IMG/VR virus record: IMGVR_UViG_3300014060_000004
Coordinates: 1-37,345 of that record
DNA length: 37,345 nt
DNA from: a virus
Direction: 5' to 3' (one strand)
Shown one piece after another: positions 1 to 6,898 of this stretch (position 1 is its first letter; the number at the start of each line of letters is the position of its first letter). The notes under the pieces were generated by a model, which saw only the letters and a program-made list of their open reading frames with translations, searched no databases and was not told the origin of the DNA. Both the position numbers and the translations under genes were made by a program.

Positions 1-143
1 ATTATTTTTAGAAAAACATAAATAAACATTTTATTTTCAGAAAAACATAAATAAACATTTTATTTTCAGAAAAACATAAATAAACATTTTATTTTTAGAA
101 AACATAAATAAACAATTATTTTTAGAAAAACATAAATAAACAT
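1..143. repeat. Five tandem 28-29 bp repeats with a CATAAATAAACAT core
   Basis: Five contiguous units of 28-29 bp, roughly ATTTTCAGAAAA followed by CATAAATAAACAT. The 13-mer core lies at 17-29, 46-58, 75-87, 103-115 (last base changed) and 131-143. A sixth core is at 196-208 and a seventh lies far away at 32929-32941, before the terminase gene. Both isolated copies precede a + strand gene that also has a TATAAATA box. There are no spacers, so this is not a CRISPR array. It could be a protein-binding iteron array (origin or activator site) or a promoter-proximal enhancer. The function is not shown by the sequence. Confidence 0.85.
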
Positions 144-222
144 ATATTCTATTATCAAAAACATATTGTCAAAACAAATTTTATTTTTATTGACACATAA
201 ATAAACATATATTCTATTATCA

Positions 223-230
223 TATAAATA
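223..230 (+). promoter_or_regulatory. T4-type late promoter box TATAAATA
   Basis: Exact match to the T4 late promoter octamer, 26 nt before the ATG at 257. A TTGACA-like hexamer at 190-195 lies further upstream, but no well-spaced TATAAT follows it. Confidence 0.55.
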
Positions 231-256
231 AAATATTAAGAATGAAAGGAGAAGAT

Positions 257-538
257 ATGTTATATTTTTATATTATGAATAATCCAGATGTAAAAAATAG
301 ATGTAAAGTAGGAATAACCAAGAATCCAGATCAAAGAATTAAAGCATATCAGACAGCTAATCCAAGTTGTTATTTTTCATATTTAATAGAAATAGATAAT
401 AAAGTTCACGAAAAGTTGATAATTGATATATTAAAAGATGTGTTTTTTACATCTAGAGAGTATATTTATGGTCATCCAGAGATTGTTGAAAACATAATCA
501 GTGGATATTTTGATGATTTAACGAATAAACCCATATAA
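257..538 (+). CDS. Small GIY-YIG / T5orf172-family protein
   Basis: A 93-residue protein whose N-terminus (LYFYIMNN then KVGITKNPDQRIKAYQ) matches the core of T5orf172/MUG113-type GIY-YIG domains: a YFYI strand, a KVGIT strand and a conserved Arg in the next helix. A later Glu (VHEKLI) is in the place of the metal-binding Glu. The family cleaves or nicks DNA, but free-standing phage members are mostly uncharacterised. I take ATG 257 rather than 242 because AAAGGAGA precedes it at good spacing. The 3' end overlaps the converging helicase gene by 21 bp. A second, divergent member lies at 13384-13779. It could be a homing-type nuclease or a repair or defence protein. Confidence 0.7.
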   Translation: MLYFYIMNNPDVKNRCKVGITKNPDQRIKAYQTANPSCYFSYLIEIDNKVHEKLIIDILKDVFFTSREYIYGHPEIVENIISGYFDDLTNKPI

Positions 539-3187
539 TTCTCTAATGGCTGGATTAACTCTATAACCACGATAGCCAATAGACACGATGTCAGAGCCAT
601 TCATTTTATCAGATGAGTATCCACATTTGTCAAGAATGTATTTAAGTTGTTTGTTTTTATTGATTGTTGATTTTGTATATTCATAGAATATTTCGTTTTG
701 TCCATATTCTAATAAAATATTATAGAAATGTAAGTCATTATTTTTACCTTGAATAACTGATTTAGATACTAAATGTTTAACATCAGTTTCATCCCATATT
801 TTTTTAGTATAATTGAATGCCACTTTGTAGTATTTAGCTTTCGTAATGAAAAGTCTATCTTTCAGTGTACATTGTAGTATTTTTGATTTTGTGATATTAT
901 CTACATCTTTGATTTCTTCATCTATTTCAGCTAATGCTTTCATAATTTTGTCAGCTGGTGAATCCAATAATAATGAAGTTTTTTCGATTTCATTCAAATC
1001 TAAGAATTGTTCGATTTGTTCATTAAGTAAAGTATCTTTATTTTCCTTAGTAATTGAAGCATATTTACTTAATACATTACCTTCAAATCGTTTGTCAATA
1101 ACACGTGGTTCATTTAAAAAGTGATATTGTAATAACCATAATGTAGCCTTTTTATGGTCAAATTCCATGATATTTTTGAATGTATCTATTTTAATAGCTT
1201 TACGACCGATACTTGATAATTTTGGTTCGCCATAATCATCCACATCGAATAAGTAATTTTGCTCAATATTTTTACCAATGTTAGTCATATATTCATCACG
1301 GATATTATTATATGATGTTTTTATATAATTAATTTTGTCCTTAATGAACATATGAATTTCTTTAGTTTTTCTTGTTCTTTTAATCATTTGAATTGAACTA
1401 ATTACATCAGTACTCATAGATGAATCGTAATGAAAATGATAGTTCACTTTATTAAGATTAGATACACCTACAGTCAATGTTGGTGAGAATATTAATACAT
1501 CCCATTTATCATGTTCTTCTTGTTCAAATAATTCATATACAAGATTTTTTGTTGTTTCGGGTGTATCAGCTGTTAATGTAACAACTTTAATTCCTTTATT
1601 ATTCAACAGCATTTGCATAGAGTTAATAAAGCTTAATGATGTTGCACTAATAGTGACCTTATGTGATTTTACATGATATAAAATTGTTTGAACGAAGTAA
1701 TTGAAATTTTCATAATTATATAATGTGGTTGGGTCTCTATAATTATTAGAAATTAAGTGAATATTATGTTTTTTATTATTTAATAAGAAGTTTTCGTATC
1801 CTGTCAAAAAAGCATCAGCTATCACTAATTTTTTATTAAAACAAGCAAAGAATTTAGCTATATTAATTGAACTATTGTTTAAGTTTGAACGACTATGTAG
1901 CATCAATGAAATGAATTCATCCATAATAACGATGTCAAATTTCCTTATATCATATTTCCATAATGAATCGAACTGACATATTAAAGAATCATCAATATTG
2001 TACATATCTTTATTATAGACTTTCATATCGTATTTTCTACCAAAGTCATGTGCTACTGACACTCTATTTGTGATGATTAAAATTTTCATATCTTGATCAT
2101 GACATTCATTAATAATATGTCCAATTAAAGTACTTTTACCTGTACCCATAGGAGAACGAATAGATAGTAAACCATCTTTTTCATTTACGAAATGTTCAAC
2201 AGTATTAGCTAGTTCATCATTGACTTCTAAGTATTTTTCATTTACATTAATGACTGATGTATCGGTATTAAAGTTTAGGATTTCATCATCATAATTAATT
2301 TCCTTTTTCATTAATTCTTTGCCAGCTGGTAATTTTCTAACTGCATCAAATATGTTAATTGTTTTCGTACTATCAGAATGATGCATTGTATAAGGTGCAT
2401 TACTAAACCAAAAATATCCACCAGGAGAAGATTTTTCACTTGGGTGTTTAAATGAAATACTATCATTTGGATTGTTTCTAATAGCTGTAAAGTTCAGTGA
2501 TTGAAAAACATTTAAACATAAGTTGTCTATAGTATCAGCTGTAATGTTTTCGATATCTTTAATGTTTATAGTAACATTATCACCAACGTATTCTTTTTTC
2601 ATTTCATTAATAGCTTCATATGAAGCTGGTTTAGTGTATTTAAACAGTTCACCTTCTTCATTATTAATGAATATGGCATTCTTATTAATCGGTGCATTTA
2701 ATGAAACTAAACGGGCAACAGATTCATCCATTGTGCATAAATGGTGGAGTTCACTATGTATATGAGCGATTAAACTTTTAGTATGTTCGATTGGTAGTTC
2801 TTCTATGAATAGAATACCTTTCATTCTGAAGTTATCGATGGCATTATATGATTTAGATTGTCCTAGAATGACCTTATATGGTTTAAAGTATTCAATTATT
2901 TTGTTAGCATCTAGTTGGGAATGGACATCATCGATATCTAAGACTATGTATTTTATTGTTTTTGCGTAGTATTTTTTAAGGTTTACTATACGTCTAAATG
3001 ATCTGATTGGTTTTTCTAATTTTGCCAATGGGATATTAAGGATGAAATTAGATACCATTATCTGAAACATTTCCAAGTTTGTTTTTGTTTTGTAAGTTTC
3101 AAATACGAATGTGTTGTCATCGTACGGTGAACTCGGAAATTTATTATTAGTCGATTTCGATCTAAATATCGTAATTTTTTCGCACAT
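518..3187 (-). CDS. Helicase with N-terminal primase-like region, origin-binding-protein type
   Basis: An 889-residue protein. A superfamily 2 helicase core is visible: Walker A SPMGTGKST (about 345-353), ILIITNRV (motif Ia, about 369-376), DEF Walker B (about 423-425), ADAF (motif III) and an SIQMIKRTRK segment fitting the Q-x-x-R-x-x-R motif VI. The arrangement resembles herpes-type origin-binding helicases (Herpes_ori_bp) found in phages. Residues about 80-190 (VLDIDDVHS, then KGILFIEE and VARLVSLNAP) resemble an archaeo-eukaryotic primase-like fold; this is inference. The start has a good Shine-Dalgarno (AGGA) and follows a terminator, so the gene probably has its own promoter. A likely role is phage replication initiation or fork restart. 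The window has a separate gp61-like primase, so any priming activity would be additional. Confidence 0.7.
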   Translation of the reverse strand: MCEKITIFRSKSTNNKFPSSPYDDNTFVFETYKTKTNLEMFQIMVSNFILNIPLAKLEKPIRSFRRIVNLKKYYAKTIKYIVLDIDDVHSQLDANKIIEYFKPYKVILGQSKSYNAIDNFRMKGILFIEELPIEHTKSLIAHIHSELHHLCTMDESVARLVSLNAPINKNAIFINNEEGELFKYTKPASYEAINEMKKEYVGDNVTINIKDIENITADTIDNLCLNVFQSLNFTAIRNNPNDSISFKHPSEKSSPGGYFWFSNAPYTMHHSDSTKTINIFDAVRKLPAGKELMKKEINYDDEILNFNTDTSVINVNEKYLEVNDELANTVEHFVNEKDGLLSIRSPMGTGKSTLIGHIINECHDQDMKILIITNRVSVAHDFGRKYDMKVYNKDMYNIDDSLICQFDSLWKYDIRKFDIVIMDEFISLMLHSRSNLNNSSINIAKFFACFNKKLVIADAFLTGYENFLLNNKKHNIHLISNNYRDPTTLYNYENFNYFVQTILYHVKSHKVTISATSLSFINSMQMLLNNKGIKVVTLTADTPETTKNLVYELFEQEEHDKWDVLIFSPTLTVGVSNLNKVNYHFHYDSSMSTDVISSIQMIKRTRKTKEIHMFIKDKINYIKTSYNNIRDEYMTNIGKNIEQNYLFDVDDYGEPKLSSIGRKAIKIDTFKNIMEFDHKKATLWLLQYHFLNEPRVIDKRFEGNVLSKYASITKENKDTLLNEQIEQFLDLNEIEKTSLLLDSPADKIMKALAEIDEEIKDVDNITKSKILQCTLKDRLFITKAKYYKVAFNYTKKIWDETDVKHLVSKSVIQGKNNDLHFYNILLEYGQNEIFYEYTKSTINKNKQLKYILDKCGYSSDKMNGSDIVSIGYRGYRVNPAIRELYGFIR

Positions 3188-3235
3188 ATCAATCCTATTT
3201 GTTTATCATTTATATTATTATACAATATTTATTGT

Positions 3236-3257
3236 AAAAAAAGCGGCATAAGCCGCT
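3236..3257 (-). terminator. Rho-independent terminator
   Basis: On the - strand, AGCGGC-TTAT-GCCGCT is followed by a run of T residues. It lies 22 nt past the stop of the gene at 3279-3551 and separates the capsid/micro-ORF transcript from the helicase gene. Confidence 0.85.
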
Positions 3258-3278
3258 AAAACAAATTATATTTCTTTC

Positions 3279-3551
3279 TTAATCTACAATAAAAACTGAT
3301 TTATTTTTAATTTTAATATTGAAGTCTGATAAAATATCTTTAATTTCTTCTTCATCATATTTTTTTGCAAAATCGATTTGAATACCAAATGAAGTAGGTG
3401 TGACCATTTTAATTTTAAGACCATTTGTCCTTAATAATTCTTCAGGTTTATCTTTAGCTTCATGCACTGATTTTTTAGTACTTTTAGTACTTTCAACGAT
3501 TGTTTTATGTTCTGTTTTATGTTCTGTTTTAAATAATTTTAGAAAACTCAT
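3279..3551 (-). CDS. Hypothetical protein, last gene of the capsid transcript
   Basis: A 90-residue protein of unknown function. The N-terminal half is Lys/Thr/Glu-rich with a short repeat (EHKTEHKT). The C-terminal half (LKIKMVTPTSFGIQIDFAKKYDEEEI) reads like a small alpha/beta domain. A charged flexible N-terminus would suit a scaffold or prohead core protein such as T4 gp67/gp68, but I see no family signature. Translation probably starts at 3551, eight nt after AAGGT and directly after the stop of the preceding micro-ORF. The terminator follows at once. Confidence 0.65.
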   Translation of the reverse strand: MSFLKLFKTEHKTEHKTIVESTKSTKKSVHEAKDKPEELLRTNGLKIKMVTPTSFGIQIDFAKKYDEEEIKDILSDFNIKIKNKSVFIVD

Positions 3552-3674
3552 TTATTTTACCTTATCTACACCTTTTAGCATAGCTAAAAATTGGTCTTTG
3601 TTGATTGACTTATGATTCAAATCTAAAACCACATGTTTATAACTTTTTGTGATAATCTTCTTAAAACGAATCAT
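3552..3674 (-). CDS. Hypothetical micro-protein (40 aa)
   Basis: An open frame of 40 codons starting MIRFKKIITKSY, basic, with no recognised domain. Its TAA is immediately followed by the ATG of the 3279-3551 gene, and its last codons supply that gene's AAGGT ribosome site. No clear Shine-Dalgarno precedes its own start, but it overlaps the micro-ORF upstream, which would allow coupling. Confidence 0.45.
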   Translation of the reverse strand: MIRFKKIITKSYKHVVLDLNHKSINKDQFLAMLKGVDKVK

Positions 3675-3717
3675 TTATTTTTGGTTTAAGTACAGCACTT
3701 CTATCGAAAAAAAACAT
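3661..3717 (-). CDS. Possible 18-aa micro-ORF
   Basis: Reads MFFFDRSAVLKPKINDSF then TAA. It lies between two other small frames, with an AGGT just before its ATG, and overlaps the 40-codon frame by 14 nt. It may be a short peptide or only a coupling device; the evidence is weak. Confidence 0.25.
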   Translation of the reverse strand: MFFFDRSAVLKPKINDSF

Positions 3718-3719
3718 AC

Positions 3720-3818
3720 CTATAATTTAGCTAAATTATTATCTTTACTATCAAATGTAATATTTGCCGTTACTGCTCGGCAGTCGTGTCTATATTTATT
3801 TTTGTCATTTAATATCAT
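3720..3818 (-). CDS. Possible 32-aa micro-ORF coupled to the capsid gene
   Basis: Its ATG shares the A of the capsid gene's stop (TAATG), a typical coupled start. It encodes 32 residues ending NITFDSKDNNLAKL. The last codons contain an 18-bp perfect palindrome at 3722-3739 (ATAATTTAG/CTAAATTAT). No separate Shine-Dalgarno is visible. Confidence 0.35.
   Translation of the reverse strand: MILNDKNKYRHDCRAVTANITFDSKDNNLAKL
3722..3739. repeat. 18-bp perfect palindrome
   Basis: ATAATTTAG followed directly by its reverse complement. There is no loop and no T-run, so it is not an ordinary terminator. It is either an operator-like dyad or a by-product of the codons it spans. Confidence 0.6.
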
Positions 3819-4738
3819 TAAATAATTGTAAACGAGTGAAGCATTTCATTATTAGCAACACTTAAAGGTGATAATGTAATTGCATATCTATTGAATATGT
3901 GATAACTAATATTTCCAGTATCAAAATTAACAACTTCAATAATATCTTCAGCATAAGGGGAGAATAAAGCACTTGATTTGCTTGGTTCTTGTTCATCTAA
4001 TAAACCAACATAAGCATCGGTAGCTGTAGCATCTGGATTTAAGAAGAATTTTGTTAAACCAATCGTACCAATAAATAAACCGTCAGCATCTTCATCGTCT
4101 GCACCACCATAACCTTTAAATGTAGCAATAGAAGCAGCATTTGTGTAAGGTAATACGCAGAATGCATGGTATGTTCTTGAAGTTGGACTGTTCATATAAA
4201 GAACTAATTCATGAACACGTTGTGTGATTTCAAACATTGTAGTACGTGAATTTGCAGCATCAGTTAATGTTAAATTAGGACCACCTTTAGAGTTAGTTGC
4301 TAAAAATGCTAACGTATTATCATTTTCTTTTTGATTAGAAACACCACGAAGTAATTTACCAATAATAGTATTAGCATTTTTACCATATTGAGCCTTAATA
4401 TCTTGAACAACTTCTTGTGTAATGTTTGTAGGAATTGACTTAGATGGGTAAACTTCCACATTATTTCGAACTAATTCAAAATCATCACTTGCATCTTTTT
4501 TACGTAGATTAAATAAAGCAGCAGTAGGGCCATACATATCAATTACAGGAAAAATCTGTCTTCCTAATGATGGTAACAATGTTTGTTGAAACATACCACT
4601 AACTGATAAATTTTCATCAGTTGTTGCAATATTAGGTGCGCCTGGACCAGGTGTATCCTCATTAATTGAAGTAGTACTTTCAGATATAATTTTTGCTAAA
4701 ATTTCAGCAATACGTTTTTGTAATTCTTCTTGAGCCAT
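3818..4738 (-). CDS. gp23/gp24-type capsid protein
   Basis: A 306-residue protein. The stretch LLPSLGRQIFPVIDMYGPTA matches the T4 gp23/gp24 hallmark in which an arginine-containing segment leads to a M-x-GPT motif. Near the C-terminus, ALFSPYAEDII and FNRYAITLSPL match the family's (F/Y)-x-PY and RYG-x-x-x-x-PL motifs. It is much shorter than T4 gp23 (521 aa) or gp24 (427 aa), so the insertion domain must be absent or reduced. It may be a vertex/minor capsid protein or a compact major capsid protein. It has its own late promoter and a good ribosome site (AAAGGAA), which fits abundant late expression. Confidence 0.75.
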   Translation of the reverse strand: MAQEELQKRIAEILAKIISESTTSINEDTPGPGAPNIATTDENLSVSGMFQQTLLPSLGRQIFPVIDMYGPTAALFNLRKKDASDDFELVRNNVEVYPSKSIPTNITQEVVQDIKAQYGKNANTIIGKLLRGVSNQKENDNTLAFLATNSKGGPNLTLTDAANSRTTMFEITQRVHELVLYMNSPTSRTYHAFCVLPYTNAASIATFKGYGGADDEDADGLFIGTIGLTKFFLNPDATATDAYVGLLDEQEPSKSSALFSPYAEDIIEVVNFDTGNISYHIFNRYAITLSPLSVANNEMLHSFTII

Positions 4739-4769
4739 AATATTATATTCCTTTATTAATATTTTTATT

Positions 4770-4783
4770 TATTTATATTTATA
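4770..4783 (-). promoter_or_regulatory. Late promoter, two overlapping TATAAATA boxes
   Basis: The - strand reads TATAAATATAAATA, two overlapping exact octamers, 31 nt before the capsid ATG. The first octamer contains the TAA stop of the upstream nuclease gene. Confidence 0.75.
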
Positions 4784-5453
4784 AATTCTTACCACATGCG
4801 TCTAAAAAGTCACACCAATCACATAAAGGTGATTCTTGTTTAGTAAATGTTGTATCAGTTTCAACATTATTGATCATATTGTTAAGTTCTCTGATGTAGT
4901 TGTCTAAATATTTACGTTCTAGTATAATAGAATTTTCAAGATTTTCATGTTCAACATATACATATGAAATTTTGATTGAATTTACATCTTTAAATGTTTT
5001 GAAAAAATATATTGCATAGAACATTAATTGGTTATAATCTTGCCATTTTTGATCTTTATATTTACCAGTTTTCCAATCAATTAAATGTAACAAGTCATCA
5101 ACGATACATACATAGTCTATAATACCATAAAATAATGCTTCTTTGGTATATGGAATTGGTTCTAATTTATCATTAAGGGCAAATTTATATTCACGTGTAC
5201 TTGAACGATTCATATAATTGAATCCAAGTTCTGTTTTAAGAAATTTGTCTGTTATATACTGAATTTTAGAAGCTAATGGATGTGTTGATTGAATTGGATA
5301 ACTTTCTAATATAGAATGTACAGCACCTCCTTTAAGAAGTGCTGATCTATCTGCTGGTTTTCTTTTAAGTTTATACACATAATTATATTTATATTTTCGA
5401 GGACATTGTTTATATATCGATAATTTAGAATATGAGTATGGTTTATTTTGCAT
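4779..5453 (-). CDS. Cas4/RecB-family PD-(D/E)XK nuclease with Fe-S cysteines
   Basis: A 224-residue protein. Numbered from ATG 5453 it has SKLSIYKQCPRKY (Cys17), GGAVH (His46), GIID (Asp113), IDWKTGK (Asp126, Lys128) and YNQLMFYA (Gln142), which are the ordered motifs of the Cas4/AddB/RecB exonuclease family. CDWCDFLDAC supplies Cys211, 214 and 220, which with Cys17 would hold a 4Fe-4S cluster. Such enzymes degrade DNA ends; phage copies serve in recombination or host DNA breakdown. ATG 5453 is preferred over the upstream ATG at 5468 because it overlaps the previous stop (TAATG) and keeps the family N-terminus. Its stop codon lies in the next gene's late promoter. Cas4-like genes also occur in Campylobacter phages. 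Confidence 0.82.
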   Translation of the reverse strand: MQNKPYSYSKLSIYKQCPRKYKYNYVYKLKRKPADRSALLKGGAVHSILESYPIQSTHPLASKIQYITDKFLKTELGFNYMNRSSTREYKFALNDKLEPIPYTKEALFYGIIDYVCIVDDLLHLIDWKTGKYKDQKWQDYNQLMFYAIYFFKTFKDVNSIKISYVYVEHENLENSIILERKYLDNYIRELNNMINNVETDTTFTKQESPLCDWCDFLDACGKNL

Positions 5454-5944
5454 TAAACAATAACCCAATCATCTGATAACATATCAGTTTGTGATGCTAA
5501 CCAACCATTAAACAATGCTCTACAACCACTTGAATCAATAGTATACATCCCGATTGATGGTAAACAAATAACATCATCTTCATTACCTACATCTGACCCG
5601 TAATAATCATGAATTGCACTGCCATTTGCTTCAGATGAGATTAAGAAGATATACATACCTTTACTAGTCCAACCCATACGAGCAACCCTTTCTCCTTGTT
5701 TAAGTGCTTCTAAAGCATCTCCAAAAGTTAATGATTTTGATGTATTAAAATTATCATTAAAGTATTTTTCAGCAACCAACCACTGATCATCATGTGATTT
5801 AGAATTTACTGCAATCATATCACCGATTTTTGGCGAACCATTTTCTAAATCAGATTGCGAAACACTAACTCTTGACATATCGATTGTATTATCCCAAGGG
5901 ATCATTTCAGCATAGCCTAATCTTTTATATTTTCTAAATTTCAT
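5453..5944 (-). CDS. tad2-like: DUF2829 protein, Tad2-type anti-Thoeris candidate
   Basis: A 163-residue, two-part protein. Residues about 72-163 are a clear DUF2829 domain: LTFGDALEALKQGERVARMGW at the start, GMYIFL in the middle and GWLASQTDMLSDDW at the end. DUF2829 proteins include Tad2, which sequesters the cyclic ADP-ribose signal of Thoeris defence. Residues about 1-66 (RKYKRLGYAEM, GDMIAVN, HDDQWLVAEKYF) form a separate domain often seen in phage proteins and fused to DUF2829. Its role is unknown to me. The start has a strong ribosome site (AAAGGAG). The anti-Thoeris function is inferred from the family. Confidence 0.82.
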   Translation of the reverse strand: MKFRKYKRLGYAEMIPWDNTIDMSRVSVSQSDLENGSPKIGDMIAVNSKSHDDQWLVAEKYFNDNFNTSKSLTFGDALEALKQGERVARMGWTSKGMYIFLISSEANGSAIHDYYGSDVGNEDDVICLPSIGMYTIDSSGCRALFNGWLASQTDMLSDDWVIV

Positions 5945-5953
5945 ACTTCTCCT

Positions 5954-6241
5954 TTATTTTGCGCCTAACATACCAATTTGATTGTCGATTTCTTTGTTTG
6001 CTTCAAGCCATTCTTGAATAGCTTCTTCTTCAAATTTAGCTGCATCAGTCTTTTTCTTATTAGCTTTAATAACGTTAATAACTTTAGTAACAATACCAAC
6101 TGGAACACCTTCTTCCTTGTATTCATCTTTTAATGCTTTAATATCAGCATCGATATTTTTCTTGTCTTGTTGTAATTTGATTAGTCGTTTAGTGAATTCT
6201 TCTACATTTCTTTTGGCTTCTTCAGTACCTCGCATGTGCAT
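5954..6241 (-). CDS. dsbA: DsbA/GapR-like small DNA-binding protein
   Basis: A 95-residue, highly charged helical protein. The pattern of a first coiled helix (LIKLQQDKKNIDADIKALKD), a short link (EEGVP), a second helix (IVTKVINVIKANKK) and an acidic helix (EEEAIQEWLEAN) matches T4 DsbA, a double-stranded DNA-binding protein that acts at late promoters, and more distantly GapR (DUF2312). RNase H and gp32 lie nearby, as dsbA, rnh and 32 do in T4, which supports the call. It starts after AAAGGAG with good spacing. It may bind overtwisted or late-promoter DNA. Confidence 0.6.
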   Translation of the reverse strand: MHMRGTEEAKRNVEEFTKRLIKLQQDKKNIDADIKALKDEYKEEGVPVGIVTKVINVIKANKKKTDAAKFEEEAIQEWLEANKEIDNQIGMLGAK

Positions 6242-6242
6242 A

Positions 6243-6356
6243 TTATTTTTCTCCTTTAATTTTTGTTAATGTGTTTACACTTACATTTTCTGATGTAAAA
6301 ACAGCTAGCGTTATTTGTTGAAATACTATCATTTTTGGTGAACCACTATTGGTCAT
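6243..6356 (-). CDS. Hypothetical 37-aa protein, translationally coupled
   Basis: Its ATG overlaps the stop of the upstream gene as ATGA, and AGGAG lies at ideal distance within that gene's 3' end, so it is very probably translated. Its own final codons carry the AAAGGAG ribosome site of the DsbA-like gene. The product begins MTNSGSPKMIVF and has no recognised domain. Confidence 0.6.
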   Translation of the reverse strand: MTNSGSPKMIVFQQITLAVFTSENVSVNTLTKIKGEK

Positions 6357-6859
6357 AAATATACTCCTGTGGGATTTGTTAACAAAACGTTTGATAGATA
6401 CGCTGAATAATTCATAAATTCCGAATAATCATCACAGTTTACATATACAAATTCTGATGTTAATTTTTTCTTCTTTTCAAAATCAGTAAATGTAATTGGG
6501 TGACTTAGATTAAAGATTACTCTATTTTTATGATCTTCGAATTTAATAGAGCTAATTTGATTTTTGTTAATGAATCCATCTCCATGCGCCTTTTTAACAA
6601 AATTGTCTTTAAAGTATTTATGTTTTTCTAAAAATAATAAATTTTCAAGTAATTTATTAAGACTTTTTGCTTCCCATAATACATAATCACTAATAAATAT
6701 AGTTTTTAGTTTACCATCAATTTTATCAAAAACTTCTAAATCGATATTATGTGATAGGTTAAAGAATATTTTAAACTGTTTCTTGTTAAAATTCTTTTCT
6801 ATATTTACATTACTTACGTTTTTTAGATTTACTATTTTGTTGCTTACTTCAATAAACAT
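6353..6859 (-). CDS. Hypothetical protein with an internal duplication
   Basis: A 168-residue protein of unknown function. Two halves align: FKIFFNLSHNIDLEVFD...KTIFISDYVL with RVIFNLSHPITFTDFE...EFVYVNCDDY. Each half begins with a short strand preceded by a N-x-(I/V)-x-x-(I/V) turn and ends in a Leu-rich helix, so it is a tandem repeat of an about 80-residue domain. I choose ATG 6859 rather than 6865 because AAGGA abuts the first ATG but lies six nt before the second. A late promoter box sits 31 nt upstream of this start, within the end of the primase gene. It occupies roughly the place of T4 genes 33/59, but I see no similarity to either. Confidence 0.65.
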   Translation of the reverse strand: MFIEVSNKIVNLKNVSNVNIEKNFNKKQFKIFFNLSHNIDLEVFDKIDGKLKTIFISDYVLWEAKSLNKLLENLLFLEKHKYFKDNFVKKAHGDGFINKNQISSIKFEDHKNRVIFNLSHPITFTDFEKKKKLTSEFVYVNCDDYSEFMNYSAYLSNVLLTNPTGVYL

Positions 6860-6890
6860 ATTCATTCCTTCATTGTTGTTATAAAAATAT

Positions 6891-6898
6891 ATTTATAG
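6891..6898 (-). promoter_or_regulatory. Late promoter TATAAATA over the primase stop codon
   Basis: The - strand reads ATG-CTA-TAA-ATA at the primase end, so the octamer contains the stop. The next start is 31 nt on, inside the window seen for the other boxes. Confidence 0.6.

Noticed and set aside
1-143. Possible CRISPR array.
   Set aside because: The repeats are contiguous with no unique spacers and there are no cas genes apart from a stand-alone Cas4-like nuclease, which is common in phages.
3780-3800. GCCG...CGGC inverted repeat after the capsid gene as a terminator.
   Set aside because: The stem is only 4 bp with an 8-nt loop and no T-run follows, and coding-like micro-ORFs continue through it.
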